Below, piece by piece: positions 47,800-59,535 of a stretch of DNA of 64,000 nucleotides. Source of the stretch: Hyperoodon ampullatus (taxonomy: Eukaryota > Chordata > Mammalia > Artiodactyla > Ziphiidae); assembly GCA_949752795.1 (NCBI GenBank), contig OX457061.1, positions 28,524,425 through 28,588,424 of the forward strand. The letters run 5' to 3'. The notes beneath the pieces were generated by a model, which was given only the letters and a program-made list of their open reading frames with translations, made no database searches and was not told the DNA's origin. A program made the translations under genes and the position numbers. The number at the start of each line of letters is the position of its first letter. Within the stretch, counting starts at the first letter, position 1.

Positions 47800-48300
47800 T
47801 GAGCAGTTTTAACCTCCTCCAGTGTTACTGTTCTGTCTCAAGCCACCATCATCTCTTGTCTGAATTATTGTAATAGCCTCCTAATTGGTCTCTCTGCTTT
47901 TACTTTTGTCCCCCTAAGGGTTATCCTTAACACAGAGAAATCCTTTTAAAACTTAGGTAGATCGTGTCACTCTTCTGCATAAAAACCTCTAATAGCTACC
48001 CATTTTACTTTTAGTAAAAGCCATAAACCTTAAAATGCCCTGCAAGACTTCATGTGATTTGGGACCCCTCTGACTTCGTCTACTATGCTAGTCCTTCCTT
48101 ACTGGGCTCCAGGGGCACCGGCCTCATTGCCAGCCATGCTCTTGCCCTTGGGCTTTTGTCAGGTTGTACCCTTAGCATTTAGCTAACTTCCTTCCCCTTT
48201 TAAAGACTTTTTCAAATCTCACCTTCTTAATGGGGCTTCTTTGAACAAGCTGTTTAAAATTGCAGCCTGCCTTTCTCCCCTCTGTAACTCTTGATCCCCC
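47800..48300 (+). mobile_element. L2 LINE 3' part
   Basis: TCCTTTTAAAACTTAGGTAG, GTGTCACTCTTCTGCATAAA, CATAAACCTTAAAATGCCC, CTGCAAGACTTCATGTGATT and TCTCACCTTCTTAATGGGGC are recognisable L2 3' blocks in order. Confidence 0.8.
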
Positions 48301-48969
48301 TACCCTAATCTCTCTCTTTTTTTAACAGCTATACTTAAGCATAATTCACACAAAAAAATAAGTATTTAAGACGTGAAATTTGATGTTATCACAACTTCAC
48401 ACACCTATCAATGTATCATCATAATCAAGGAAATGAACATATTGTTAATAGGAAAGTTTCCTTGTGTCCCCTTGTAATCCTCACTCCACCCTCCAAACAC
48501 ATCCACAGGAAATCACTGATTTACTTGTCTATCCCTATAAATTAGTGTGCATTTTCTAGAATTTTATATAAATGGAATTGATGTAGAAGATAGATGGGCT
48601 CCTGGGCCCGACAGGTGGTGTTTGTCAAGTGGAGTAAAACTGAAGCTTTGTTCTCACCCAGACACTCCAAGGACAAAGCTAGTAGCAGAAGCTGAGCTCT
48701 GCTGAAGTAAAGAGATAAGATGACCATGCCTGAGGTCAAGGAAAACTTCCCTGTCTGCACATGCGCAGGAAGGCTCCTTGGGGGTCAAAAAGGGAGGGGG
48801 TGCCACCTCCATAATATGAGTGGACATGCACCCACAGACCTCTGTGTTGGGATCCATCTTAGCAAAAAATGCGCACGCATGTTGGGGAGCATCCTAGAAA
48901 AGGTCAGATGTGGAAAAAGAAATGAGATAATTGGCCAAAGGTAAACAGAGACCTAGAAGGACTGTCCTG

Positions 48970-48975
48970 TATAAG
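48970..48975 (+). promoter_or_regulatory. Putative LTR TATA box
   Basis: TATAAG lies about 95 nt before the poly(A) signal, the usual U3/R arrangement. Confidence 0.55.
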
Positions 48976-49064
48976 GGATTTAAATCACCTCTTTACTGGC
49001 TCCTCCTCATTAGGAAGGACGCCCTTTCTCTCTCCGTGTGTACTTCTGCCTAGTTTCTGACTTA

Positions 49065-49074
49065 AATAAATAAA
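49065..49074 (+). terminator. LTR polyadenylation signals
   Basis: Two overlapping AATAAA hexamers lie at 49065-49070 and 49069-49074; a further AATAAA occurs near 49119. Confidence 0.65.
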
Positions 49075-49217
49075 CTGCTCTCTGTGTGCTCTCCCATACG
49101 TTGTGCTGTGCCTCTAATAATAAACTTTGTACCTGTTTTTACAGTTTTTGCCTCCTTGAAACATTCTTGCTTTCAAAAGGGGGAAAGAGCCAGAGTCACT
49201 TTGCTTCTAGCTTCTAA

Positions 49218-49289
49218 CCCCTGGTGGTCTAGTGGCTAGGATTCCTGATTTTCATCCAGTCTACCCAGGTTCAGTTTCTGGGCAGGGAA
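49218..49289 (+). tRNA. tRNA-Glu(UUC)-like sequence in LTR U5 (pseudogene)
   Basis: The stretch is exactly 72 nt, the size of tRNA-Glu without CCA. It opens CCCCTGGTGGTCTAGTGGCT with a perfect A box (TGGTCTAGTGG). The anticodon loop is TTTTCAT, with TTC at 34-36. The T arm is CCAGG-TTCAGTT-TCTGG (pairs with one G-U), and the end is CAGGGAA, complementary to the 5' CCCTG. Faults are a decayed B box (GGTTCAGTTTC), a C1-A71 mismatch, a mismatched base 7, and two mispaired bases in the anticodon stem. So it is a tRNA-derived sequence, probably not a working gene. It is in the same sense as the LTR, so it is not a primer-binding site. A SINE head is the main alternative, because CHR SINEs also come from a tRNA-Glu-like gene. 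However, its anticodon arm resembles true tRNA-Glu(UUC) more than the CHR sequence. Confidence 0.7.
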
Positions 49290-50139
49290 CTAAGATCTCT
49301 CTTCAGGACTGCTCACTGCTATCCTTCCAAGATCAGAATCATACTTCAAGTGCTCTTTTTGTCTGGCTTCTTTCTCTCACTGTGTCTGAGATTCACCATG
49401 TTGGTGCACATCAGTAGTTCATTCTTTTTTTACAGATGAATAATATTCTATTGAATGAATATATCACTATTTGTATATTTATATTTTGATAAAAATTTTA
49501 AATGTCTTCAGGTTTGTGCTATTAGAAATATTTTGAACTTTTGCGTCCAAGGCTTTTTACGAACGTATGCTTTCATTTCCCTTGGGAAGATACCTAAAAG
49601 TGGGATGGTTAGGTCATATGGTAGGTCTATATTTAACTTTTTAAGAAACTGCCAAATATGTTTTCAAAATAGTTGTACCGTTTTACATTCCTACCAACAA
49701 TATTGTGGCATTTCTAGTTTCTCCACAATCTTGCAAAGGCTTGACATGGCCAATCATTTTAATTTTAGCTCTTTTCATGTACTTATCTGCCATCTATGTA
49801 TTTTCCTTGGTGGTGTCTGTTGAAATCTTTCACCATTTTTTTTATTAGGTAGCCTGTTTCATGTTACTGAGTTTTCAGGGTCCTTTATATGTTCTCTATA
49901 TTATTACTTTATCAGATAGTGATTTCCTAATATATTCTTTCTGCCTATGGTTTCTATTTTTAATCTTTTACCTGTGTCTTTCAAAAAGCAGGTTTAATTT
50001 TGATAAAGTCCAATTTATCATTTATTTTCCTTGATTGGATTGTGCCTTTCTTGTCATACCTAAGAAATCTTTGCTTAACCCAAGTCACAAAGATTTTCCC
50101 ATTTCTTTTCTTCCAAAAGTATTATAGCCTTTAATTTTA

Positions 50140-50333
50140 TTATTATTATTATTTTTTTTGCGGTAAGCGGGCCTTTCACTGTTGTGGCCTCTCTCGTTGT
50201 GGAGCACAGGCTCCGCATGGCTCACGGGCCCAGCCGCTCCGCGGCATGTGGGATCCTCCCGGACCGGGGGCACGAACCCGTGTCCCCTGCATCGGCAGGC
50301 AGATTCTCAACCACTGCGCCACCAGGGAAGCCC
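50140..50333 (-). mobile_element. CHR-type SINE, short form, internal deletion
   Basis: It has the short-form body with a T-rich tail. The 15-bp duplication TAGCCTTTAATTTTA (50125-50139) and TAGCCTTTGATTTTA (50334-50348) has one mismatch. About 20 nt that other copies have between GGAGCACAGGCTCCG and CATGGCTCACGGG are missing (near 50215). Confidence 0.93.
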
Positions 50334-51384
50334 TAGCCTTTGATTTTAGAGTTAATTTTTATATATGGTGTGAGATATAGATCAAAGTTTTTTGTTTTTG
50401 TTTTTCAGGGGGATAGGGATATCCAGTTGTTTCAGCACAGTTTATTGCAAAAAGACTATACTTTTTTCCACTCAATTGCCTTTGCAACGCTGTTGAAAAA
50501 CAGCTGTGTATGTGTAAGTGTACTTCTGAACTCTATTTGGTTTTATTGATCTATTTTTTTTATCTCAACGACAATACCACATTATCTTCATTACTGTTAT
50601 TCCTCTTTTCCCCTACATTTCTGTTTGTTTGGGCTGTTTAGATTCTTTGCATTTCCATATGAATTTTAAAATCAGCTTTAAAATTTTCTCCCAAGAACCT
50701 GTTGGGATTTTGATTGGGATTATACTAACTTTATAGATCAGTTTGTGAGAATTGACATCTTAACAATATGTTTTTTAGGGCTTTTTTCTTTTCTCTCAGC
50801 AGTGTTTTGTAATTTTTCAATCTACAGTCTGTTTACGTATTTGTTAGATTTATCCCTAAGGATTTCATGATTTTTGACACTATTTTGAATGATATTTTTA
50901 TAAATTTGAATTTCTGATTGTTCATTGCTAGTATATAATTGACTTTAGTATATTGATCTGGTATTTGACAACCTTGCTAAACTCAGTAGCTTTGTTGTTG
51001 ATTCCATCAGATTTTCTACAAAAATGATCATGTCATCTGCCAGTGTTAGACTTCCTTTCCAGTACGGCTGCATTTTATTTCACTCCCTTGCTTTACTGTA
51101 CTGGCTAGAAAGTCCAGTGAAATGTAGAAGAGAATAGATGGGAGTGAATATCCACATCTTTTTCTTGATCTTAGAGGCAAACAGTCTTTCAGATTTAGCA
51201 TGATGTCAACTGTAGGTGTTTCTTGAAGTGTGTGGACTCCTATACTTTAAAGTTAATAATCTTGTGTACCTTATTCCTCATTATTTGTCTCTTACCAGTT
51301 ACTGGCTCATTACTCTCCATGTTCTCAATGACAGTAGCTCTTTTACTTTAGCCTTCCAATTTCCTGCTTCTAAGACACAATGAG

Positions 51385-51580
51385 TTAAGAAGTAACATCT
51401 GTAAGTGCTATGTGTCAAGTATTGTGCTGGGTGCTCCTAAACTTCATTTGGTGGACATGACAACTTTTGTCAGGTTATATGTTCATCATTTTAAAAGTAA
51501 GGAAGGCTCACAGAGGTGACATGACAAGTGAAAAGTTACATAGCTGTACAAATATTATTCGGTCTCTATTAAGAACACTG
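51385..51580 (-). mobile_element. MIR SINE
   Basis: GTGCTATGTGTCAAGTATTG, TGTGCTGGGTGCTCCTAAAC, then AAGTAAGGAAGGCTCACAGAG and AAAAGTTACATAGCTGTACA are reversed MIR blocks in order. Confidence 0.75.
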
Positions 51581-51589
51581 ATGTTACAG

Positions 51590-52730
51590 ATAGGCTGTAT
51601 AGTGCCGGATATACAGCATATACTATATTTCTCTTCTTGAGGTGTTCATGAGCTAATAATTGAATCTGAAACCTTTGATCTTTCCACTATGCCTCATTGC
51701 CTCCAAAGTTTGCTTGGGAAACTAGAATACCACACGTATTAGAATGACATATAACAAAATGAGTATATAAGTGCTGAGTGAGGGCTTGAGTTTTGGAGGA
51801 AAATATAAGAATATAAGAATTTCATAACTTGGGTTTTTAAACCAACTTAACTGCTTTGTGGCCCCATTACTTTCATCCTAGTTCTTATTTGTGTTTCATA
51901 TGGGAAAATGTATCTGTCACAAGCTTGGAGTAAGTAGGTTGTGGCTGTGCTTGCTTTCTTATTCTGTTTCCAAAAGAATTATTTACGGAATTATAATAGA
52001 ACAAGAAAAATATGCCCTTGTGGTAAATATTATCAAAAGTATGAGGATACTCAGTTTTCACAAAGCTAGACCATTCTCTATGCTTATCTCTCATTTTTAT
52101 AGTGTATTGCTGTTTTTGCAATTTTAGAAAATAGACTAAAGCTGCTGCTTTCTAGCAATTTCTATCAAACACAACCAGAAGATGGACTGTTTTACCTCTT
52201 CTCTCTAGAAATTTGTTGCAGTTTTCTTCATTTGAATAGTTAGCTGATGCAATGAGTTTTCTGTCTAAGTGATATTATAGGGCTTCAGAGGAAGTGGCTG
52301 TGCTTTTGAAGTAGGGTTTAATACACAATCTTGCAGCTGCTTCTCAGCAAACAAGAGATATGTGTGTTCTAATAACCAACCAGTATAATGTTCTGCTGCG
52401 GTAATGCTGTTGGGATGATGCCAAGTTGATTATGGATATTTGCATAGCAAATTCCAACCAACATTTAACTTATATGCTTCATCTGCAGAAGCTACCACAA
52501 AGGCTTGCTGGCCTGCAAATTTTCCATTATTTTCTCCCTCCAACTCTGCCTTTTCTTTTGGTTCCTCTATCTTGGTGACAGAACACTGTTAGTATTTCTG
52601 AAAATTATTTTATTTTTCAAGGCATCTCTGCTTCTATTATCACAGAATAATGAAATTGTTTTTTAAGACCTCCAGCGATTTAATACCCATTCCATTCCGA
52701 ATCATCCAGGTTGAAATTCCTAGAGAAACT
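51590..52730. other. Unannotated intergenic DNA
   Basis: Nothing recognised. Confidence 0.35.
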
Positions 52731-52748
52731 AATTCATCAGGTTATTTT

Positions 52749-52961
52749 TTTAAATTTATTTTTATTTTTGTGGTACGCGGGGCTCTCACTGTTGTGGCCT
52801 CTCCCGTTGCGGAGCACACGCTCCGGACGCGCAGGTTCAGCGGCCATGGCTCACGGGCCCAGCCGCTCCACGGCATGTGGGATCTTCCCAGACCGGGGCA
52901 CGAACCCGTGTCCCCTGCATCGGCAGGTGGACTTTCAACCACTGAGCCACCAGGGAAGCCC
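52749..52961 (-). mobile_element. CHR-type SINE, short form
   Basis: Short-form body with an A/T tail. The duplication CATCAGGTTATTTT is perfect at 52735-52748 and 52962-52975. The A box has one change (GAGCCACCAGGGAAGCCCC at the minus-strand 5' end). Confidence 0.95.
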
Positions 52962-53149
52962 CATCAGGTTATTTTAAAAAGAAATTATTTAATAGCTTTC
53001 AGTTACCTATTTCAATTAAAAACTTAAATTTCTTGGTGTTCTTAAATATCCCTCCCAATTTTATGACCAAACTTTCTAGCTTAATCTCTGCCTGTATCCA
53101 CTTCCACTCTTCAGACAACACTACAGCCACATCAGACTATGAAATACGT

Positions 53150-53880
53150 ACTTATTTTTTATATGCTACCTGGAAAAGTCTATATCCTCTTTCACTACCT
53201 GGTAATCCCCACCATCCTTTAAGAATCAATTTGAATGTTATTTCATTTGAGAAGCTCTATTACTTAAGTCCTTTCTCCCAACAACTACTCAAGACTGTTT
53301 ACATTCTATAGTGAGTAAACCCATGGTTTGAAACATGAAAAATTCAAATCAGTATGAGTTTAGTTTATGTAATTTTTTTGTAAATTATTTAATCTCTCTG
53401 AGAATCACTCTGCCTTACTGTAAAATAACAGTATGGTTGTAAGATTTAGATCCTTGTTATTCAAGGTATTAACCAAGGAACAGCAGCATTGGCATCGCCT
53501 GGGAAGTTGTTAGAAATGCAACATTTCAGGTTCCTCCTGAAACCTGTTGAATCAGAGTGTGCATTTTAACACAATTTTCAGGTGATTTGTATGCACATTC
53601 ATTAAAATCAGAGAAGAACTGACATAGGGACAAATGGTAACTGCATCTAGCCTTGTGCTCTTCAACCAGTATATATGTTCAGTAAATAGTTGTTTCTCTT
53701 CCCATTAGGCTGTTCATCCATAATACCTTGAATATAATATTCATTTATAACAATTATTTGTTTACTTGTGTTTTTCATCTATTAGGTTGTCAGCTTCTTA
53801 GTGATAGAGACCTTTGTATCTCAAACACTAGGCTTTATGCTGGTATATAGTAAATCCTCAATAAATGTTTATTGATAAGG
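53150..53880 (+). mobile_element. L2 LINE 3' end, interrupted by MER5A
   Basis: The first part (53150-53315; TACCTGGTAATCCCCACCAT) and the last part (53740-53880; GATAGAGACCTTTGTATCTC, then TAAATCCTCAATAAATGTTT) follow L2 3' end order. The MER5A relic at 53465-53632 lies between. Confidence 0.65.
53465..53632 (+). mobile_element. MER5A-type hAT relic
   Basis: CAGCAGCATTGGCATCGCCT, TGGGAAGTTGTTAGAAATGC, GAATCAGAGTGTGCATTTTA and AGGTGATTTGTATGCACATT match MER5A in order. Confidence 0.8.
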
Positions 53881-56395
53881 TCATTAACTAGATTTGCAAC
53901 ATTTAGAACTGTATAATGAAGGTATAATTGGTGTTTCTAAACACTGAAATTCTAAACACAACACTAAAAATTCTAATTTATTAAGGTAATGGTAACATGC
54001 GATCTTTGGATAGTATACACAAGTTCACTTATTGATCATCACTTTAGAAATCACTCATCTGTGAAGATGAATTAAATTATTCATTGGTGTGTTTATGAGT
54101 CTCACAATCTACTGTATTGTTTTGGTACTTTCATTTTTAATTAGATAATTAATTATATTGCCCTGTATTGAGCAAAGATAAGTGCTACAAAGGATTAAAG
54201 AGAGAGAGATGAAAATAAGGGACAAAACTCTTGTCATATATATTAGAAAGTTGCCATAATTTTGGAAGGTTTAGATGTAGATCACCTAGAATCCCAGTAG
54301 CTCAGACTGGATAAGGACTGGAGCATATTCTTCCTGAAGGACAATGAGGTACCCAAAGGACACAATGCCCTCAAGATGATAACTCAGGAGAATTTCAGAT
54401 AGGCACTAGTACCAAAGTCAGTGCCTGGCACATCAGATTGAAATTGCTGAATGAATATTTATTAAATGAATTAATGTCATGGATTCATTAGCAAATTAAG
54501 CAAAAAGTATAACTGTAGAATATTCTAATGATAAGTAGAGAATGTTGGGAAATGGAAAATTGCACAGAATATTATTTCAAATATGCTTTGAAATTATCTC
54601 AAATGTGCACACAGAAAATTTTGTCAGTACCACGTAACACTTAATAGTCTGCTGCCACTTTGCTGGGTTCTGTTGCCTGAGTAGGGACACTGACCCTTTC
54701 ATGGATGCAACTATTTTTCTTTCCTGTGCAGTGCCACCCCTATCATGCATTGGAGTTGCTTAGACTGGATCACACTGCTTCTAGCAGACACCACTGTTTT
54801 GGCTGGCACTCAGTTGCCTTTAGATCCCTGAACCTACTGAGTCAATGGGTACAACTGCTATTACTGTATGTGCTCATTCAAAGAACATTGCCAGTGCTTC
54901 ACTTGGAGTATAGTCATTGATTGATTGATTGATGGCAAGCTATTACCCTTGCCTCCACTATACACTCTTCATATCTTTTCCTAAGCACAAAAGCCTTTTC
55001 TACTGAGTCCAAAAAAATGAATCAATTCCAATAGTGACTGACTTTTACAGAAGTAAAAGAAGTAGAGAAACTTGCCCAAACTTACACTCTAATGCAGTAC
55101 CCTGACTTTGGGTATTGGCGTTGTGTGTAAGTGACCTCATAGTATATAAACTTATCTCTTCTTTGTGCATATGCACATTCTTGGCCAGACTCTCTGGACC
55201 CTGTCTCCCTCAAATAGCTGGTTTTTGAAGTTCTAGCCATGTCAAGGTGAATCAGTGATGTTGTGGATATCTGCATCTATAGTCTGAATTGGGTGAAATA
55301 GTGTTATTGACTTTCCAGATTTGTTGCATTAAATAGAATAATGTGTGTTATAAAGCTCTTTTCAAACTATTATTATAATTACAATCATCACCATTCTTTA
55401 TTAGAGAACCAAAGGGTCTAGCACATGATAATGAGATGCCTTGTGAGTACCAACTTGAACAGTGTTTGTCATCTTAATTTCAGTTTCCATTGAAAAGTTC
55501 CCAAACCTTAGACTTGTGGCAATACAGGTAGAAAGATGTCTGAAATATCTCAGAAAAATCCCCAGTGAAGTTGAATTCTCTAGACAAAAAAGAATAAGCT
55601 TGTTCCAAACCTGAAAAAGTTAAGCAGTATGGATTTCTAAAGGTAATGCAAACATGCTTTCACCGGAGATTAGCACAAAACCCTCTTTTTGATATTCAAA
55701 TCTCATAAAATATATTCTGACTTATGTTTACTGTCTTTTCAGAATATATGAGCCTATTCTAATTTTGCCATCAAGGTAATTGGTAGCATTGAAATGACTT
55801 ACCCAGTTCACAAAGCTAGTCAGAAACAAAACTAGACTATAAACCTCATAAAACCCAGAATAATATACATTCCAGGATAATATCAGTGAAATGGATAAAC
55901 TCAAGACAACATACTGAGCTCACTCATTAATGCAAGATTAGGGAAAGAGCAGTTCGACACTCATATTAAAAATATTTTAGTAGAATGTGTTTATGTATAG
56001 ATTTTGTCCAAGATATTCAGAATGAGGGCATTTCCTCAAAGACTTATGAGAGCATTGAAACATTAAAAGTCCAATCAACTCTCATTAGAATGTCCACAGG
56101 GTTTTTGAAAAGAGTGGAATTATTTTTGCCTGATTTTTGGTTACTACCATGACGACTCTGACCCTGCACAAAGTGACTCTCATTGAAATAACATTAATAT
56201 ATTTTGTCCCTTAAGTTTTACCAACTTTTTTCTCTAATTGTACTGCTTGAAGATTATAAAAGATCCCCATTTCATTGGAATGTTTCACTAAGAAAGTATT
56301 TGGGGACTTAATTCCCTGATGACAGGTTTCATCGTAAAAAGCTACAAAGGAACACTACTTTTGTTATCAGGATACTCAAGTACAACTTCAGCACT
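53881..56395. other. Unannotated stretch of about 2.5 kb
   Basis: A (TTGA)n run lies at 54917-54934. No gene or repeat family was recognised. Confidence 0.35.
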
Positions 56396-56470
56396 ATCTC
56401 TTGACAATCTTGAAGACTCTGACAAATTACTTAGCTCTTTGTGCCTCAGTTTCCTAAACTGTACGATAAT
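56395..56470 (+). mobile_element. MIR fragment
   Basis: ACAAATTACTTAGCTCTTTG and GCCTCAGTTTCCTAAACTGT are MIR core blocks. Confidence 0.6.
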
Positions 56471-56474
56471 CCAG

Positions 56475-56605
56475 TAACTGTTTATCAGTCCCCCACTTAG
56501 GTCCCTGTTACTGTGCTCAGTGCTGGAGCTGTAAAGATGAGTAATAAATTGTTTTTTCCCTGAAGGGACTCAAATTCTGTCACAGGTCGCACAAGTCAAA
56601 TAAAA
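56475..56605 (-). mobile_element. L2 3' end fragment
   Basis: TACTGTGCTCAGTGCTGGAG and GATGAGTAATAAATTG are reversed L2 tail blocks. Confidence 0.5.
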
Positions 56606-57002
56606 CAACTTATGCAAAGGTTTTTGATTAATTGTAAAGTTTTCTGCAAGTATAAGGGTTGTAACATTCAGTTTGTAATAGAAGTGGAAGGAGCTGTTAC
56701 CAGTTATGATTTGAAAGTTGCTCCCCATGCTTACATTCTTCAAGTCCTTATGATACTGGGAAATAGCTGGTTAAGTATTACTGATGATACCTTCTGGGGT
56801 CACTTGATGGGCTCAGGGATGTGCTTCAGTGTAGAAACCTTCTGGAGCAGGAAGTACATTGGAAAAATACATTGTATGCAGGGGAACTAAGAGAGAGCCA
56901 GAGTGAAAAAGGGCAAGAGAAGAGGTAAATGTGCTAAACTTTGCCTGATCCACAGTGAAGCAGCATTGCCTAGACTTTGTCTCTGGATAAAACTGTTTCT
57001 AG

Positions 57003-57212
57003 GGGCTTCCCTGGTGGCGCAGTGGTTGAGAGTCCACCTGCCGATGCAGGGGACACGGGCTCGTGCCCCGGTCCGGGAAGATCCCACATGCCACGGAGCG
57101 GCTGGGCCCGTGAGCAATGGTCGCTGAGCCTGCGCGTCCGGAGCCTGTGCTCCGCAACGCGAGAGGCCACAACAGTGAGAGGCCCGCGTACAGCAAAAAA
57201 AAAAAAAAAAAA
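57003..57212 (+). mobile_element. CHR-type SINE, short form
   Basis: GGGCTTCCCTGGTGGCGCAG start, CGTACAGC end and an A18 tail. I could not see a convincing target duplication. Confidence 0.93.
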
Positions 57213-57685
57213 GATATGAACAATCCAGCAAAATGTCCTATTTGCCTTGCCTTGATGAAATGACTAGAAAGCAGAGATATATGAAATAAGATCAGTTCAT
57301 CAGGACATAAAGGTAAACTTTTGAATTTATCTTCCAGGCAACCTGGAAGATATTTTTCTGTGTGCCGCCAATCATAATTTTTTTCCAGCTTATCTTTTGG
57401 TCTACAGATGCCTATCTTTCCCCCTTTACTATAATTTCCACAAGAACTTTTCATTCTAACGAGGGCACCGTTTATTTGCTAAAATAAATAAAATGATTGA
57501 AAATTAACGATATTCTAAAAGATTTATTTCCTCTTTGTGGAGAATCATTCTTCATTCAAAACATATTTATTAGTGAACTGCTGTGCAGGAACTGTCCTGG
57601 AATCTGGGAGTTAAAAATCAATACTACCTGCCCTGAGTGTCATATAATCTACCTGAAATGATCTTTCCCTGGGTATCTGTATGGC
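57213..57685. other. Unannotated intergenic DNA
   Basis: Nothing recognised. Confidence 0.35.
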
Positions 57686-57689
57686 TCTT

Positions 57690-57985
57690 CGCTCTTGTCG
57701 TGCCCTTCAGGAAGTTACTCAAATACATTCCTCAGTTAGGGCTCTCCTTGTCCCCTCACCTAAAATTTCAACCACACCCCTACATGCCTAACTTCCTGTC
57801 TTGTGTTTCCTCTCTCAGCCATTATTGCCATCTACCTACTTTACTTGTCTTATTTATTATCTCTCGCACTAGAATATAAGATCCATAAAAGAGGTATTTG
57901 TCTTTTGCTTTAGATCTATAAGTCTAGGCACTTAGAATAATACCTAACACATATTTGGTATTGAATAAATAAATGTTGAATAATG
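57690..57985 (+). mobile_element. L2 LINE 3' end
   Basis: CACTAGAATATAAGATCCAT, AAAGAGGTATTTGTCTTTTG, GTCTAGGCACTTAGAATAAT and GGTATTGAATAAATAAATG match the L2 tail in order. Confidence 0.8.
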
Positions 57986-58925
57986 GAAGAATGGCCGAGC
58001 TACCATTACAGTCCTTATATGGACACCAAACAATCCTTTTATGCTGCCTATGAGGATGTGATTCACTCTTCAGTTGACCATCTAGGTATTTTTAAAAAAT
58101 ATTAATGTTTATTTGAAATCCTAGGGAGGATATTCTGTACCATTTTAATCCTGGAGTTTAACTCAGCAGCCAAAGTAGTGAAAATTAAGTGGCAAAAGGA
58201 ATGTGTGTATGGGGAATAAATGAAATGAAATCTTTTTTTTTTTTTTCCAGAGGAGAGTGGGATAAAGCAGACGTCACTAATATTTTATATGGATTAGGCA
58301 GTATTAGCCTCTAAAACTATTAGACAAATTGGTTCAGGGAACTGGCTTTGGAAATTTGAGCAAAGCATGATGATGTAAAAATTAGATAAAATGTGACTTG
58401 ATTGGCTCCCTGCCATTGAATTTGTATAATCTCCACAACTGTTACTATATCAGTTTACCTACAATATCAGCTTTTCACTGGACTTTGGAAATAATCCTTG
58501 GGGGAGGGGGGCTAGAGAATAACTAGAATGATATGTGTACCTTCTAAGCATTGAGTTATTTTGTCCCCTGGTCTCAGTAACATCTAGAACCTTGTCTAGT
58601 ATCATGGGTCGTTTTTTATTGCTTTGAACTAACAAATACTCCTATTCCCACTTCTTAGTGCCTAATCCTTTTTTTGTGTGTGTGTGTTTTAATTTCTTTC
58701 TTGCTACCTATCAAAGTAGACTATTGCCCACCTTAAAACCTGCCCCTACAACTTCATCACAGTATATTTAAAAAACTAGTTAAAATAGATATGTTCTATT
58801 GAAAGAGGTATCCAAAATAACCCCAAGAAACAGTATATCTCAACAGACTAATATATCTTGAGCAAATTGAAAATAGAGCTAAAATTCTATGCCCTCAAGA
58901 GTTCCAAGCGTACATATTTTAAGAG
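57986..58925. other. Unannotated intergenic DNA
   Basis: A T-run at 58233-58247 and a short TG run at 58676-58686. No gene was recognised. Confidence 0.35.
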
Positions 58926-58929
58926 TATT

Positions 58930-59535
58930 GTGAAAGGCAGCCTTTAAGATGCCCCTTCTTTCCAATGATTCTTGCCTTCTGGAATTCATGCATTTGTTTT
59001 AGTGCCTGCTCTCAGTAAATAGGGCTGACCTTGTTTAACCATAAGATATTGTGGAAATGATGGATTGTGTGTAACTTCTGAAGCTATGTCATAAAATACA
59101 CAAAATACATTGCACCTTCTGCCTTGCTCTTTCTTGATCACCCAATCAGGGGAAACCATCTGCCATGTCATGAAGACTGCTTCAGCAATTCTATGGTAAG
59201 GTCTGTGTGGCAAGGAACTAACACCTCCCGCTAACAGTCAGCACAAAATTGCCATCCGTGTTAGTAAGATATTTTGGAATTAGATCTGCCTGCCGCAGTC
59301 AATCCATCAGATAACTTGAGCCTCAGCCAACAACTTGACTGCAACCATATGAAAGACTGAAAGCCAGAACCACCCATCTGAACCATTCTTGGATTCTGAT
59401 GCAAAGTTACTGTGTAATACAATAAATTTTTTAAAATTTATTGTTTATTTTTTATTAAAGTATAGTTGATTTACAACTAAACCACTAAACATTAGAGTAA
59501 TTTTTTGGCATAGCAATAGGTAATACAAGAATGTT
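58930..59535 (+). mobile_element. MLT1/MaLR-like LTR with a small L1 insertion
   Basis: GTGTGTAACTTCTGAAGC, TGGCAAGGAACTAACACCTC and CCAGAACCACCCATCTGAAC, then TACAATAAATTT and, after the interruption at about 59430-59477, ACCACTAAACATTAG and ATAGCAATAGGTAATACAAG, follow a common MaLR-type LTR. The interruption (TTTTTTATTAAAGTATAGTTG) is a minus-strand L1 3' end only about 50 nt long. Confidence 0.6.

Larger units (their letters stand above)
48579..49335 (+). mobile_element. Solo LTR of an ERV1-like retrovirus
   Basis: The 757-bp element begins TGATGTAGAAG and ends CCAAGATCA, the TG...CA form of retroviral LTRs. It is flanked by GAAT at 48575-48578 and 49336-49339. The L1 sequence on both sides joins exactly across it (AAATGGAAT|CATAC), which fixes the limits. 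A TATAAG box is at 48970-48975 and poly(A) signals AATAAA at 49065-49070 and 49069-49074, which place U3, R and U5 in plus orientation. The long U5 (about 49090-49335) holds a tRNA-Glu-like sequence. A 4-bp duplication suits the gammaretrovirus-like ERV1 class. No internal viral genes remain. Confidence 0.85.
48310..51235 (-). mobile_element. Ancient L1 carrying two nested insertions
   Basis: Reversed L1 3' UTR (48310-48578) is cut by the solo LTR, resumes at 49340 with GTCTGGCTTCTTTCTCTCAC, and goes through reversed ORF2 (AAAAGTGGGATGGTTAGGTCATATGG near 49600). It is cut again by the SINE at 50140-50333, and continues to reverse transcriptase-level sequence at 51235. All frames are broken. 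Confidence 0.85.
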
